Of a stretch of 64,000 bases of DNA, positions 44,843-56,510 are shown piece after piece (position 1 is the stretch's first letter; every line of letters begins with the position of its first letter). This DNA is from Ornithorhynchus anatinus (Eukaryota; Chordata; Mammalia; Monotremata; Ornithorhynchidae). Location of the stretch: assembly GCF_004115215.2 (NCBI RefSeq), contig NC_041751.1, positions 32,137,428-32,201,427 on the forward strand. The letters run 5' to 3'. The translations under genes and the position numbers were made by a program. The notes below the pieces were generated by a model that had not been told where the DNA came from, ran no database searches, and saw only the letters and a list, made by a program, of their open reading frames with translations.

Positions 44843-45832
44843 ATGGAAAGAGGGAATGAGACATCAAATTCATATTTAATTCTCTTGGGCCTCTTCCCCG
44901 AGATAAGACAACTTGGCCTCCTCATCTCCCTCGTCCTCCTGATCTACACGGTCGCCGTCGTCGGAAACGTAGTCCTGGTTCTCCTGATCTGGGCAGAACC
45001 TCGGCTCCACGTCCCCATGTACATCCTGCTCAGCCAGCTCTCCCTCATGGATGCCATCTTGATAACCACCGTTGTCCCCAAGATGGCGGCCGACTTCTTC
45101 TCAGGGAGGAGGAACGTCTCCTGTGTGGCCTGTGGGGCCCAGATGTTCTTGTACCTGACCCTCGGGGGCTCCGAGTGCCTCCTCCTGACCGTCATGTCCT
45201 ACGACCGCTACGTGGCCGTCTGCCATCCCCTGCGTTACCCGGTCCTCGTGAGCCCCCGCATCTGCCTGCGGATGGTCGGCGGTTCCTGGACTGGGGGTGC
45301 CGTGAACGCCCTAGTCCAAACTGCCTACTCGATGCATTTCCCCATCTGCCGCTCGCGGGAGATTCATCATTTTTTCTGTGAGGTGATGGCCGTCCTGACA
45401 CTCTCCTGCCGGGACACGTCGGCCTATGAGGCCGGGGTGACGGCGACTGCGGTTGGTTTCTTCCTCATCCCAGTGGTCCTCATTACGACCTCCTACGCCC
45501 TCATCTTCCTCTCCGTCCTGCGCATGGACTCCCGGGAGGGGCGGAGGAAGGCCCTGGCCACCTGCTCGTCCCACCTCACCGTGGTCGCCCTCTACTTCGG
45601 TTCTGCCATCTTCATCTACGTGACGCCCGGCCTCTCCCAAGCCCCCGAACAGAACCAGGCTCTCTCGGTGTTTAACACCATCCTCACCCCCGCGCTGAAC
45701 CCTCTCATCTACAGCCTGAGGAACCAGGAGGTTTGGGGGGCACTGAAGAAGTTCCTGGGGACGTGCCTGATCTCAACGTGGAACCCAAACTCTGGGTGCC
45801 AGACTGTCCTGGATGCCAGGAGACTGGCATAG
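44843..45832 (+). CDS. Olfactory receptor 2 (class II, OR2-like)
   Basis: This is an intact receptor of 329 residues. It has the NET glycosylation site at N5, GN at 41-42, MSYDRYVAVCHPLRYPVL at 118-135, KALATCSSHLTVV at 236-248 and ALNPLIYSLRNQEV near 284-297. It departs from its neighbours at LHVPMYILLSQ (the usual form is LHTPMYFLLSQ) and SLRNQEV (usual SLRNKEV), so it is the most diverged of the four. The C-terminal tail is about 17 residues longer than in receptor 1. Loop-2 cysteines and D70 are present. A splice acceptor (TTCTCCCAG) ends at 44832, 10 bases before the ATG. A promoter-like module lies about 3.0 kb upstream at 41826. Confidence 0.95.
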   Translation: MERGNETSNSYLILLGLFPEIRQLGLLISLVLLIYTVAVVGNVVLVLLIWAEPRLHVPMYILLSQLSLMDAILITTVVPKMAADFFSGRRNVSCVACGAQMFLYLTLGGSECLLLTVMSYDRYVAVCHPLRYPVLVSPRICLRMVGGSWTGGAVNALVQTAYSMHFPICRSREIHHFFCEVMAVLTLSCRDTSAYEAGVTATAVGFFLIPVVLITTSYALIFLSVLRMDSREGRRKALATCSSHLTVVALYFGSAIFIYVTPGLSQAPEQNQALSVFNTILTPALNPLIYSLRNQEVWGALKKFLGTCLISTWNPNSGCQTVLDARRLA

Positions 45833-46009
45833 GCTGGACACCCTCAGGCTGATTACCGAACCTCTCTGGTCCCTGTGTTCTCCAGTTCCGGATGGTGATT
45901 TTTCAGCTCCCCCTCCACTTCCTGAAAAAATCAAGACAACTGGATTTTAAGTGAAAAAAACCCAAGCATCTGGAACTCTAAGGGGAAAAGAAGAAGAGAA
46001 GCGGAGAAA

Positions 46010-46970
46010 TGGTAGGGTCAAGTGTAAAGAGCAGGGGCCTGGGAGCCAGAGGACCCAGGTTCTAATCCCGGCTCTGCCAGCCGCTTGCTGCGTGACCTTG
46101 GGCAAGCCACTTAACTCCTCTGTGCCTCAGTTTCTTCAACTGTAAAATGGGGATTAAATGCCTGTTCTCCCTCTTATTTAAACTTCGAGCTCCACGTGGG
46201 ACAGGGACTGTGTCCGACCTCATCAATTCGTACCCACCCCAGTGCTTGGAATGGTGTTTGACATATAGTAAGAGCTTAACAGGTGCTGTAAAAAAAGAGG
46301 AAGAATGTGTATTAAATCCCCATTTTGCAAATGAGGGAGCTGAGAAAGAGAGAACGTAAGTAACTCGCCCAAGGTCGCATAGCATACTAGTAGTGGAACT
46401 GGGATTAGAAACTAGATCCTCTGGCTGCCAGGCCCAGGGTCTTCCCACTAGCCCATGCTGCTTTAAAGATATCAGTCAATAAATCAATGGTATTTATTGA
46501 GAGCTTATGGTGTGCAGAGCACTCTACTAAACACTTGGGACAATACAATACACACTGTATTATGCGCCTGGGGGAGTACAGTGTGGTACCGCTGACCGTT
46601 TTAAGGAAGGTGTAGAGTCTCTGAAAAGATCACGAGTCTGGTGTTCAGCAGGTCTGTCGCGTGACCTTGGGCATATCACTTACCATCGCTGTACCTCTCT
46701 TCCCTCATCCCTAAAATGGGGAGAATGATAATTGGGGCATCGACTACGTACTGAACGCTACCCAGAGTGCTGGGGTAGGCGCAACGTAAGGAGGTGCTGG
46801 GTAATCGTTGTGCCTCAGTTTGTCATCTGTAAAATGGCAGATACACTATAAGCAGATAATATACGATACCTACCTCTCACAACAGTGTTGTGAGGACAAA
46901 AATGAGACAGAGCAATGATAATGTTCTATACAGTAAAGTATTATTAGTGCTTAAGTACAGACAAACAGCC
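46010..46970. mobile_element. SINE and LINE-2 cluster
   Basis: 46010-46300 is a + strand Mon-1. 46305-46465 is an older - strand SINE. 46470-46600 holds - strand LINE-2 ends. 46620-46960 holds broken SINE pieces. Confidence 0.7.
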
Positions 46971-47244
46971 GGTAAATACTAATGAGTGGTTATTATGACC
47001 CCTCCTTCTTTCGGGTGCTTTTTCTGTGATCCAGGTGCCTGCAGGTCAATCCAGACCCAGTAAATGCCTCCTGCCTCCCCAGTCCATCCCAAATTTGCCC
47101 AACATCCAGACTTCCAAGCAGTCCCAGTGTTTTCCAATCCCACTGCCTGTCCACTGCAAGACTGCCTCCTCTCAGTCACCAACCTGCTGTCCTGAACGGC
47201 CTTTCACAGGACTCCAACCGTGGGACGGATATTCTCTGCTCTCA

Positions 47245-47700
47245 ATCTGTGGTATTTATTGAGCACTTATTGTGAGCAGAGCACTGTACTAAACACTGGG
47301 GAGAGTTCAATAAAAAGAGTCGGGAGATACGTTCCCTGTCCACAAGAAGCACTTGCAGCGTGGCTTAAGGGAAAGAGCCCGGGCTTGGGAGTCAGAGGTC
47401 AGGGGTTGCCACTTGTCAGCTGTGTGACTGTGGGCAAGTCACTTCTCTGTGCCTCAGTTGCCTCATCTGTAAAATGGGGATTAAAACTGGGAGCCTCTCA
47501 TGGGACAACCTGATTACCCTGTAAATCTACCCCGGCGCTTAGAACAGTGCTCTGCACGTAGTAAGCGCTTAACAGATACCAACATTATTATTACTATTAT
47601 TATATATAATAGCACTTGGAATTAAGCACTTGGGAATGTATAATACAACAGAGTTGGTAGACGCTTTCTCTGCATAGGGTCCAGAATAGAGAGAGCACTA
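47245..47700. mobile_element. LINE-2 end split by a Mon-1 SINE
   Basis: A - strand LINE-2 end (GGTATTTATTGAGCACTTAT) is broken at about 47350 by a + strand SINE. AAGCACTTGGGAATG after 47605 belongs to a LINE-2 piece again. Confidence 0.75.
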
Positions 47701-48054
47701 ATATAAATTAGCGTCTGTCCAGTGAGAACTCTCGGCAAGCCATCGTGCATTTCCTCTTTTTTGTTAATTACCTTCATGTCCCATCGCCAAGAGCCTTCCG
47801 AGCCAATCACTGCCTACCCCCCATCCTCCATTTAGGAATTATCCTAGCAATTTCATCTAGCTTGGCTACATTTGTGTGAATCAAACTGGATTCTGGATCC
47901 GATCGCAGTGAAGAGAAAGCGTGTGTCTCAAGGCCACTGTAGGAGGAGAGGAGTGGATAAATGATATGTTTCCTTTAATACCTCAGCTTGAAAAGTCCAA
48001 TGGAGAAATCCAAAGTTTAACTGGACTTGTCTTTAGGGAGTTTCCTCTTTTGAA

Positions 48055-48460
48055 ATCTCAGCTCTGATGCTTGAAGAATGGGTTAATTAAAGTTCTGGGA
48101 CAGAATTTCTCCAGTGCAATCTCATGAGGGGGCCCAGGCCCTGGAGGAGAAGCAAGGAAGAACTCCCTCTTGCAAACTTGAGCCTGAATCACCCTCCTGA
48201 ATTTTATCCCCATGGTATTTGAGACCTATAAACACACCAAACTCTGTTTCCTAGGATGGACGCTGACTCCAAAATCAGATTCCCAGGTTAGAGTTTTTTA
48301 GAGGAAGAAAAACTGCATACCTTTTGATTCAAGAGAGACGACATGAAAGAGAGCATGCAGAAATTTCCTCCGTTTCCAAGAAACAAAGATGATCTGCTCT
48401 GAGGAAGGTGAGAAGATAGTCGTTGGATTAGAGGAATGGCATGAGGTAGCTTGGTTGACG
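48055..48460 (+). promoter_or_regulatory. OR promoter-like module M3 with possible first exon
   Basis: CTCAGCTCTG, GGTTAATTAAAGTTCTGGGA, TTCTCC, CCCTCTTG, TTTTATCCCC and CCTATAAACACA (TATA-like) occur in this order. They are followed by a CCCAGGTTAG donor-like site near 48285 and a further block (GATCTGCTCTGAGGAA) shared with M5. It lies 3.5 kb upstream of receptor 3. Confidence 0.52.
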
Positions 48461-48489
48461 GTAATGCCTGAATCTGATTGTAATTGTAA

Positions 48490-48895
48490 CGGTAACTGTG
48501 ATATTTGTTGGGCGCTTACTATGTGCCAAGCACTGTACAAAACAGAGGGGTAGATACAGTTTATTAACATGTATCTACCCCAGTGCTTTGAACCATCCAT
48601 GGCACATAATATGGCATTTGCTAAACGCTTACTATGTGCCAATCACTGTATGAAGCGCTGACGTAGATACCAGATAATTAGATGGAACAAAGTCCCTGTC
48701 CGACATGGGGCTCACAGTCTAGGTAGGAGGGAGTAGGATTAAATTCCTATTTTACAAATGAGAAACTGAAGCACAGAGAAGCTAAACGACTTGTCCAAGG
48801 TCACGCAGCAGAAAAGTGGCAAAGTCAGAATTAGAACCCAGGTTCTCAGATTCCCAGGCCCGTGCTCTTTCCACTAGACCATGCTGCTTCTCATG
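48490..48895 (-). mobile_element. Mon-1 SINEs
   Basis: A partial copy (GTGATATTTGTTGGGCGC) is followed at about 48610 by a full - strand copy ending GACCATGCTGCTTCTC. Confidence 0.8.
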
Positions 48896-48909
48896 ATTAT
48901 TCATTATTA

Positions 48910-49590
48910 TCAGTCAAGCAATCAATCAGTGGTATATATTGAGCACTTACTGTTTACAGAGCACTGTATTAAATGCTTGGGAGGGTACAATTCAACAGAC
49001 CAGAAGGACCTTACAGTTTAGTGAGGAAGGCAGACATTAATATTGCAAAAAAAACGACGGTTCATAAGTGATATGGGCTGAGGACAGAGTGAATATCAAG
49101 CTTTTTAATGGGTACAGATGTGAAAAGTGCATTATCTTCCTACAGGATAATGCCAAGGGTGAAGAGGGTTTATTCAGGGAAGGCCTCTTGTATTATTACT
49201 ATACAACCACTTAAGCGGCGTGGCTCAGTGGAAAGAGCCCGGGCTTGGGAGTCAGAGGTCATGGGTTCGAATCCCGGCTCTGCCACTTATCAGCTGTGTG
49301 ACTGTGGGCAAGTCACTTCCCTTCTCTGCGCCTCAGTTACCTCATCTGTAAAATGGGGATTAAGACTGGGAACCTCATGTGGGACAACCTGATTACCCTG
49401 TATACCCCAGCACTTAGAACAGTGCTCTGCACATAATAAGCGCTTAACAAATACCAACGTTATTATTATTATTATTAATAAACTGTGAACCTCATATGGC
49501 ACAGGGAATGTGCCTGATCTGATCGTATTCTATCTACACCAGTGCTTAGAACAGTGCTTGACACACAGTCAGCACTTAACAAATACCATG
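48910..49590. mobile_element. LINE-2 end with Mon-1 SINEs
   Basis: 48910-49190 is a - strand LINE-2 end. 49212-49475 is a clean + strand Mon-1. 49480-49590 is a second Mon-1 3' end. Confidence 0.8.
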
Positions 49591-49929
49591 ATTACAATCA
49601 AATCTTGAATCTCTTCTATTCTCGGTGACACTTGAGATGAACCATCTTGGATTTCCTTGGGCTAAGGAAATCCCACACTCAAAAATCCTATGCTATTCTG
49701 GTTGACTACATTTTTGTCTTCTACAGCTCCTCTGACCTGGCCTCATGAGTCCTTCAGAATGAGGATGAGCTGAGAGGAATACTAATTTGTGAAAATTCTC
49801 CAAAATATATTTCCGCCGCCTCCGCTCTCTTTTATCATGCATGCTCCAGAGAAGGTGGGAAGTCCCGAGGTCTGTGGCGCTCTAGGCAACGTATCGAGGA
49901 AGATGTCAGCCGTTACCCAGAGAGTCACA

Positions 49930-51115
49930 GAATTAATCAATCCATCGATCAATTATATTTATTGAGTGTTTACTAAGTGCAGAGCACTGTACAAGGCACT
50001 CGGGAGAGTATAGTGCAACAGAGTCGGTAGATGTATTTCCTGGCCACGGCGAACTGACAGTCTGGAGGGGGAGACAGACATTAATATAAATCAGTAAATT
50101 ACAGATATGTACATAAGTGCTCTGGGGCCGAGAGAGGGGCTAATAAAGGGAGAAAATCAGGGCAATGCATAGGCACTGGGAAAAGAAGAAACGAGAGCTT
50201 AATCAAGGAAGGCCTCTCGGAGGAGATGTGCCTTCAATAAGACTTTGAGAGCGGGAAGAGTAATTGCCTGTCGGGTATGAAGAGGGAGGATATTTCCAGG
50301 CCGAAAGCAGGACATGGGTGAGGAGTCAGTGGTGAGATAGAGAAGATCAAGTTTCACCGAGTCGGTTGGCATTAAAGGGTCAAAGTGCGTGGGATGGGTC
50401 ATAGTAGGGAAGTAAGGTAGGAGAGAGGGAGGTGATTGAGGGCTTTAAAGCCGATGGTAAAGAGTTTCCGTCTGCTGTGGAGGTGGATGGGCAATCACTG
50501 GAGGGTCTTGAGGAGTGAGGAAACATGGCCTGAAGGTTTTTGTAGCAAAATGATCCCGGCAGCAGAGTGAAGCGTGGACTGGAGTGGGGAGAGAAAGGAA
50601 TCTGGGAGGTCAGCAAGGAGACTGATAACAGTATTCAAGGTGGGATAGGATAAGTACTTGGATTAATAATAATAATAATAATGTTGGTATTTGTTAAATG
50701 CTTACTATGTGCGGAGCACTGTTCTAAGCGCTGGGGGAGATACAGGATAATCAGGTGGTCCCACATGAGGATCCCAGTCTTAATCTCCATTTTACAGATG
50801 AGGGAACGGAGGCCCAGAGAAGTTAAGTGACTTGCCCACAGTCACACAGCTGACAAGTGGCAGAGCGGGGATTTGAACCCATGACCTCTGGCTCCCGTGC
50901 CCGGGCTCTTTCCACCGAACCACGCTGCATGGTGGCAGTTTGAACGGATGGGAAAGGGTGGATTTTTAGCGGCGTTATGAAGGTTGAGCTGACAGGAATT
51001 AGTAAGAGATTGCATATGCAGGTTGAGTGAGGGAGATCAATCAAGAATAATGCCAAGGTTATAGGCTTGTGAGACCGGAAGGATGGTATGCATAAATACT
51101 GGTGATGATGATGAT
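49930..51115 (-). mobile_element. LINE-2 interrupted by a Mon-1 SINE
   Basis: A - strand LINE-2 (AATTATATTTATTGAGTG through GGCCTCTCGGAGGAGATGTG and GGATGGGCAATCACTGGAG) is split at 50660-50935 by a - strand SINE with an (AATAAT)n end, then continues to about 51115. Confidence 0.8.
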
Positions 51116-51570
51116 GATACTGAAGATGTGAAGGACGGAACTTAAAAGCGTCAGGGCGGCGTCAGAAGCATCAAGCAAAACTCTTCGCAGTCGGCTTCAA
51201 GGCTCTGCCTCGGACAATCCCCTTGGGGAATGCCGGACTGTGGGCGTTCGAGCGGACTTTGTCTAACTGACGTGACAGAGCTGTTTGTGATAGTTGTGTG
51301 GGGAAAGGAAGGACAGCAGATAGATGACGGTTGTTCAATACAAGACGATGATTTGATTAAAAGATCAAAGTACATATGGTTGGAATAGGCATTTTAGGAG
51401 CTTTAATGAGCGCCCCCAACCCGGCCCAAATAGGTGACTGACTACTCAGGAAGGACTTGGAAATTGATAAGAATAAACTCCATTGTTTTCTTCTAGCTAC
51501 CTATTTGTTTGAGATAATCCTTTCACCAACAGTGAAGTCTACCCTACGGTTCTCTTTCTACTCGGTACTC
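51115..51570. other. 5' flank of receptor 3
   Basis: Non-repetitive sequence leading to the acceptor at 51575. A (GAT)n run lies at 51103-51118. Otherwise nothing was recognised. Confidence 0.4.
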
Positions 51571-51597
51571 TTTAGTGGAAACCCTTGAGGTCGCAAC

Positions 51598-52590
51598 ATG
51601 GAGAGAGGAAATGAAACGTCAATGGATGAATTCATTCTCCTAGGGCTCTTCCCTGAGTTCAGACACCGAACCTTTCTCATCTCCGTTATCCTCCTGATCT
51701 ACATCGTCGCCCTCGCGGGAAACACGGTCCTGATCCTCCTGATCTGGGTGGACCTCGGGCTCCACACCCCCATGTACTTCCTGCTCAGCCAGCTCTCCCT
51801 CATGGACTTGGCCTACATCTCCACCACCGTCCCCAAGATGACAGCCGACTTCTTCTCAGGGAAGAGGAACATCTCACTCATCGGTTGTGGAGCCCAAATC
51901 TTTTTCTTCTTCACCCTCGGGGGCACGGAGTGTCTCCTCCTGACGCTCATGTCCTATGACCGCTACGTGGCTGTCTGTCACCCCCTGCGTTACCCGGTCC
52001 TCATGAACCACGGGGTCTGTCTGCAGATGGCTGCTGGGACCTGGCTGGGGTGTGTGGTAAACTCCCTGGCCCATACCATCTACACCATGATTGTCCCCTC
52101 GTGCGGCCCCAGGGAGATCCACCATTTCTTCTGCGAGATCTCAGCCGTCCTGAAGCTCTCCTGCGGGAACACCTCGGCCTACGAGTTGGCGGTGTTTGCC
52201 ATGGGAGTTGTGTTTCTGCTCGTCCCCTTCGTCCTCATCCTGGTCTCCTACGCCCTCGTCTTCCTCTCCGTTCTGCGGATGGACTCCCGGGAGGGACGGA
52301 AGAAAGCTCTGGCCACCTGCTCCTCCCACCTCACCGTGGTGGCCCTCTACTTCGCTCCAAACATTTTCATCTACATGACACCCGGCAACGCCCACAGCCC
52401 CGAGCAGGACCAGGCCGTGTCCGTTTTCTGCACCATCCTCACCCCGCTGCTGAACCCCCTCATCTACAGCCTGAGGAATAAGGAGGTGTTGGGGGCTCTG
52501 CGGAGGGTCCTAACCAGGGGTCTTTTCTTCCAGAGGAACGGGAAGACTAAGGGTCTTGATGTTCTGAACTCCTGTGAATGGCTGCGCTGA
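51598..52590 (+). CDS. Olfactory receptor 3 (class II, OR2-like)
   Basis: This is an intact receptor of 330 residues. Motifs are NET at N5, GN at 41-42, LHTPMYFLLSQLSLMD at 55-70, MSYDRYVAVCHPLRYPVL at 118-135, KALATCSSHLTVV near 236-248 and PLLNPLIYSLRNKEV near 283-297. The tail after SLRNKEV is long (about 33 residues) and rich in basic residues. It is closest to receptor 1 in sequence. A splice acceptor (TACTCTTTAG) ends at 51575, 22 bases before the ATG. A module at 48055 lies about 3.5 kb upstream. No disrupting change is seen. Confidence 0.95.
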   Translation: MERGNETSMDEFILLGLFPEFRHRTFLISVILLIYIVALAGNTVLILLIWVDLGLHTPMYFLLSQLSLMDLAYISTTVPKMTADFFSGKRNISLIGCGAQIFFFFTLGGTECLLLTLMSYDRYVAVCHPLRYPVLMNHGVCLQMAAGTWLGCVVNSLAHTIYTMIVPSCGPREIHHFFCEISAVLKLSCGNTSAYELAVFAMGVVFLLVPFVLILVSYALVFLSVLRMDSREGRKKALATCSSHLTVVALYFAPNIFIYMTPGNAHSPEQDQAVSVFCTILTPLLNPLIYSLRNKEVLGALRRVLTRGLFFQRNGKTKGLDVLNSCEWLR

Positions 52591-52639
52591 GATTCACTAG
52601 GGCAGAGTTGTTGGGGTTTTTTGTTTGGGGATTTTTTAA

Positions 52640-52890
52640 CCGTATTTGTTAAACGCTTAGTACGCGTCAAGCACTGCTTTTAACACGGGGGTTGATTCAG
52701 TGTCATCAGGTCGGACACAGTCCCTATCCCACACATGCTGCTCAGGGCCAAAGTAGGAGGGAGAGTTGAAGAAACTGAGGCACAGAGAAGTGAAGTGACT
52801 TGTCCAAGGTCATACAGTTGGCAAGTGGGGGAAAAGAGATTAGAACCCAGTACCTCTGACTCCCGGGCCCGGGCCACACTGCTTCGCTAC
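52640..52890 (-). mobile_element. Mon-1 SINE downstream of receptor 3
   Basis: CCGTATTTGTTAAACGC to GGGCCACACTGCTTC, - strand, internally deleted. Confidence 0.78.
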
Positions 52891-53074
52891 TAAAATCTAC
52901 TAAAGAGTTCTACTAAAATAACCACTTGCTTCCTGTGTGATTCATTTAACTTCCCAGAGTTTCATGATCTCCATGTGTACGGGGAAGAGATCATACAAAA
53001 ACAGATCCTTTCCCCTGAGGATCTTGTTTCACTTTGTTTTAAGTGTGAAGCTGTAAGTTTTAACTTCCTATTCT

Positions 53075-53725
53075 AGACCGTAAACACACTGTGGGCAGAG
53101 AAGGGGACTATCAAATCTGTTGTACTGTACTCTCCCAAGCGCTTAGTACAGTGCTCTGCACACAATGAGTGCTGAATAAATACCACTGATTGATTGATCG
53201 ATTGATAGACTGTATGCTTGTCACGGGCAGGGGTTGTGTCTATCAACTTTCTGATATTGTATTCTCCCAAACACGTAGTACAGTGGTCCGTTCAAAGGTA
53301 AACCTTCAATAAATACCCTGATGGATTGATTAATCCTTCTCTCCCCATCTAGACTATAAGCTCACTGTGGCCAGGGATCGTGTCTATCCACTCTGTTGTA
53401 CTCTCCCAATCTCTAAGTAAAGTGCTCTGCGTACGGTAAGTGTTCAATAAATACGATTGATCTTAAATAAATAGGCCTGGGAATCCAAAGGACCTGGGTT
53501 CCGATTCCAGCTCGGCCGCTTGTCTGCTGTGTGACTTTGGGCAAACTGCTTCACTTCTACGTGCCTCAGGGCAGTTCCCTCAACTGTAAAATGGGGATTA
53601 AGACTGTGAGTCCCGTGTGGGATATTGACTGTGTCCAATCTGATGAGCTTGTGTCTACCGCAGCACTTTATACACTGCCTGGCCCATAGTAAGCGCTAGA
53701 CAAATACCATTAAAAACATGTATTT
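53075..53725 (+). mobile_element. Three LINE-2 3' ends in a row, then Mon-1
   Basis: Ends with TGATTGATTG-like tails at about 53080-53210, 53210-53335 and 53340-53465, then a SINE at 53465-53725. Confidence 0.8.
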
Positions 53726-54185
53726 GTGAATGCTTGAAACCTCAAGGACACCGATTGAAGATTCTGTTGTCTCACAACCCTTCTAAACCTCGTATCTGAT
53801 AACGCTCAAGAGGAAGAATGCTGATTGCCTCTGCTTTGCCTCATAAAGGGTGAATTCCTACAGCTCTGGGTAAGAGGTTTTTCGGATGAATGGTAAGGGT
53901 CCTCTATGAATTGATATCCAGTATGTTTTAGCCCCCTCTCCATACCGTGGTGGCCAGGTTCTATACCTTGCCTGCAACAGGATAGATTTGACTGAATCCC
54001 CTCATTCTCCCACCCCCAACACACACACACACACATGCACAATCCATCCCAAACTCATTCTGAAACTTCTCATTTCTTCCCTTCTTGGAAGGATAGAACC
54101 TCATAGAAGGTAAACATAGAAACATAGGAAAGCAGTGTGACCCAGCGGAAGGAGAAGGGGCTTTGAGTAAAAGGACCTCTTTGAT
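53725..54185. other. No recognised feature; CA run
   Basis: An (AC)n microsatellite lies at about 54020-54036. No exon signal was recognised. Confidence 0.45.
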
Positions 54186-54300
54186 TACAAGCTCAGGAAA
54201 CGTGTCTACAGACCTGCTTAGATGGTACTCACCCGAGCATTTAGTACAGCGCCCTGCGCACAATAAGCACTCAATAAATGTGACTGATTGAAATATGGTT
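54185..54300 (+). mobile_element. LINE-2 3' end
   Basis: TTTAGTACAGCGCCCTGC to AATGTGACTGATTGA, beside the young - strand copy. Confidence 0.78.
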
Positions 54301-54304
54301 GGTT

Positions 54305-55458
54305 GGTAGATTCATTCATTCATTCAATAGTGTTTATTGAGCGCTTACTATGTGCAGAGCACTGGACTAAGCGCTTGGGATGAACAAGTCGGCAACAGAT
54401 AGAGACGGTCCCTGCCGTTTGACGGGCTCACGGTCTAATCGGGGGAGACGGACGGACAAGAACGATGGCAATAAACAGCGTCGAGGGGAAGAACATCTCG
54501 TAAAAACCGATGGCGACTAAATAGAATCGAGGCGATGTACAATTCATTAACAAAATAAATAGGGTAACGAAAATATATACAGTTGAGCGGACGAGTACGG
54601 CGCCGTGGGGATGGGAAGGGAGAGGTGGAGGAGCAGAGGGAAAAGGGGAAAATGAGGCTTTAGCTGCGGAGAGGTAAAGGGGGGATGGCAGAGGGAGTAG
54701 AGGGGGAAGAGGAGCTCAGTCTGGGAACGCCTCTCGGAGGAGGTGATTTTTAAGTAGGGTTTTGAAGAGGGAAAGAGAATCAGTTTGGCGGAGGTGAGGA
54801 GGGAGGGCGTTCCGGGACCGCGGGAGGACGTGACCCGGGGGTCGACGGCGGGATGGGCGAGACCGAGGGACGGCGAGGAGGTGGGCGGCGGAGGAGCGGA
54901 GCGTGCGGGGTGGGCGGTAGAAAGAGAGAAGGGAGGAGAGGTAGGAAGGGGCAAGGTGACGGAGAGCCTCGAAGCCTAGAGTGAGGAGTTTTTGTTTGGA
55001 GCGGAGGTCGATAGGCAACCACCGGAGTCGTTTAAGAAGGGGAGTGACATGCCCGGATCGTTTCTGCGGGAAGATGAGCCGGGCGGCGGAGTGAAGAATA
55101 GACCGGAGCGGGGCGAGAGAGGAGGAAGGGAGGTCAGAGAGAAGGCTGACACGGTAGTCTAGCCGGGATATAACGAGAGCCCGTAATAGTAAGGTAGCCG
55201 TCTGGGTGGAGAGGAAAGGGCGGATCTTGGCGATATTGTAGAGGTGAAACCGGCAGGTCTCGGTAACGGATAGGATGCGTGGGGTGAACGAGAGGGACGA
55301 GTCAAGGACGACACCGAGATTGCGGGCCCGAGAGACGGGAAGGATGGTCGTGCCATCCACGGTGATAGAGAAGTCTGGGAGAGGACCGGGTTTGGGAGGG
55401 AAGATGAGGATCGACGGCGGGATAGGCGAGACCGAGGGACGGTGAGGAGGTGGGCGGT
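54305..55458 (-). mobile_element. Young LINE-2, 5' truncated, with intact end of ORF2
   Basis: The element reads on the - strand and ends in an ATTCATTC-type tail at 54309-54325. A 214-residue open frame (55360-54716) covers the C-terminal part of the reverse transcriptase ORF, including LDSSLSFTPRILSVTETCRF, FLSTQTATLLLRALVISRLD, HSAARLIFPQKRSGHVTPLL, LPIDLRSKQKLLTLGFEALR and LLREAFPD, then stops. It is CpG-rich and nearly identical to the copy at 8311-9245, so it is among the youngest elements here. At its 5' end, about 47 bases (55411-55457) repeat an internal stretch (54842-54888). Confidence 0.9.
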
Positions 55459-55459
55459 A

Positions 55460-55640
55460 GATTGATTAACCTGGGTTCTAATTCCACCTCCACCACTTGT
55501 TGGCTGTGTGACCTGTACTGAACACTGTACTGAGCACTTGGGAGAGTTCAGTACAACAGAGTTGGTAAACTTGTTCCCTGTCCACCACGGTTTACAGAGT
55601 AGAACCCAAATCTCCTGATTCCTGGTCCCCTGCTCTTTCT
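55460..55640. mobile_element. SINE and LINE-2 scraps
   Basis: GGGTTCTAATTCCACC (SINE) is followed by a - strand LINE-2 piece (CACTGTACTGAGCACTTGGG). Confidence 0.6.
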
Positions 55641-55699
55641 CTGAGGCCATATCTGAAATTCAAATGGATTCACCTTTAGGGATTGTTTCTTGAGGGATT

Positions 55700-55800
55700 T
55701 CCCTTCAGTCGCTCAGCTCTGGGATATCTGAAATTCAGGTTGATTAAAGTCTAGGGACAGAATTCCTCCAGGGCTCAGAACAGGCACAGACTCAGAGATT
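55700..55800 (+). promoter_or_regulatory. OR promoter-like module M4
   Basis: GCTCAGCTCTG, GGTTGATTAAAGTCTAGGGA, CAGAATTCCTCCAGGG align with M3 and M2. The similarity fades after about 55790. It lies 2.4 kb upstream of receptor 4. Confidence 0.5.
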
Positions 55801-55819
55801 ATACGAATCACAGGGGTCC

Positions 55820-56005
55820 CTCTAGGCGCTCGATAAATATCATTACCACAGACTACTCCTATCTGTAATTTATGCTAGTGTCTGTCTCCTCCTGTAAGCT
55901 CCTTGTGAGCAGGGACCAAGCCTCCCAGTTCTATTGTGCTCTCCTAAGCGTTTAGCACAATTTTCTGCACACAGTGAGTGCTCAAAAAATACAAGGGAAA
56001 CACTG
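55820..56005 (+). mobile_element. LINE-2 3' end, diverged
   Basis: AATTTATGCTAGTGTCTG to AGTGCTCAAAAAATAC. Confidence 0.65.
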
Positions 56006-56234
56006 AGTTCAAGGCTGAACCATTATCTTGTGGAGACTGTGAATCCAGGGTCTGAAATCAACTCCTGAAAGGCCAAAAAAAGCAAAGGAGAAAAGGCAAA
56101 GGAGAATGTCAAGTTCTTAAGAGGTTATGATGACTGATGACAAAGGGATAGAGCAATAAAGCCCGGCGTTCGTGGAGGACCTGCCATCACAGTGAGTGTT
56201 TTCTCTCCTCATTGGAAGGATTTTTAAGTTGACA

Positions 56235-56510
56235 TAATGATAATAGTAAAAACCATGGCATTTGTTGAGTGCTTACTATGTGTGCTTACACTGTTCTAAG
56301 CCCTGGGGAAGATACAAGGTCGTCGGTTCAGACACAGTCCCTCTCCCACCCAGGGCTCCCGATCTAAGTAGGAAAGAGGACAAGTACAGAATCTCTATTT
56401 TACACATGAGGTCACTGAGGCACAGAGAAGTTAAGTGACTTGCCGAGACCTGGACCCAGGTCTTCTGACTTTCCGACCTGTGCTTTTCCACTCGGCAAAG
56501 CTACTCTTCT
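56235..56510 (-). mobile_element. Mon-1 SINE
   Basis: ATGGCATTTGTTGAGTGC, TTTTACACATGAGG, - strand. Confidence 0.78.
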
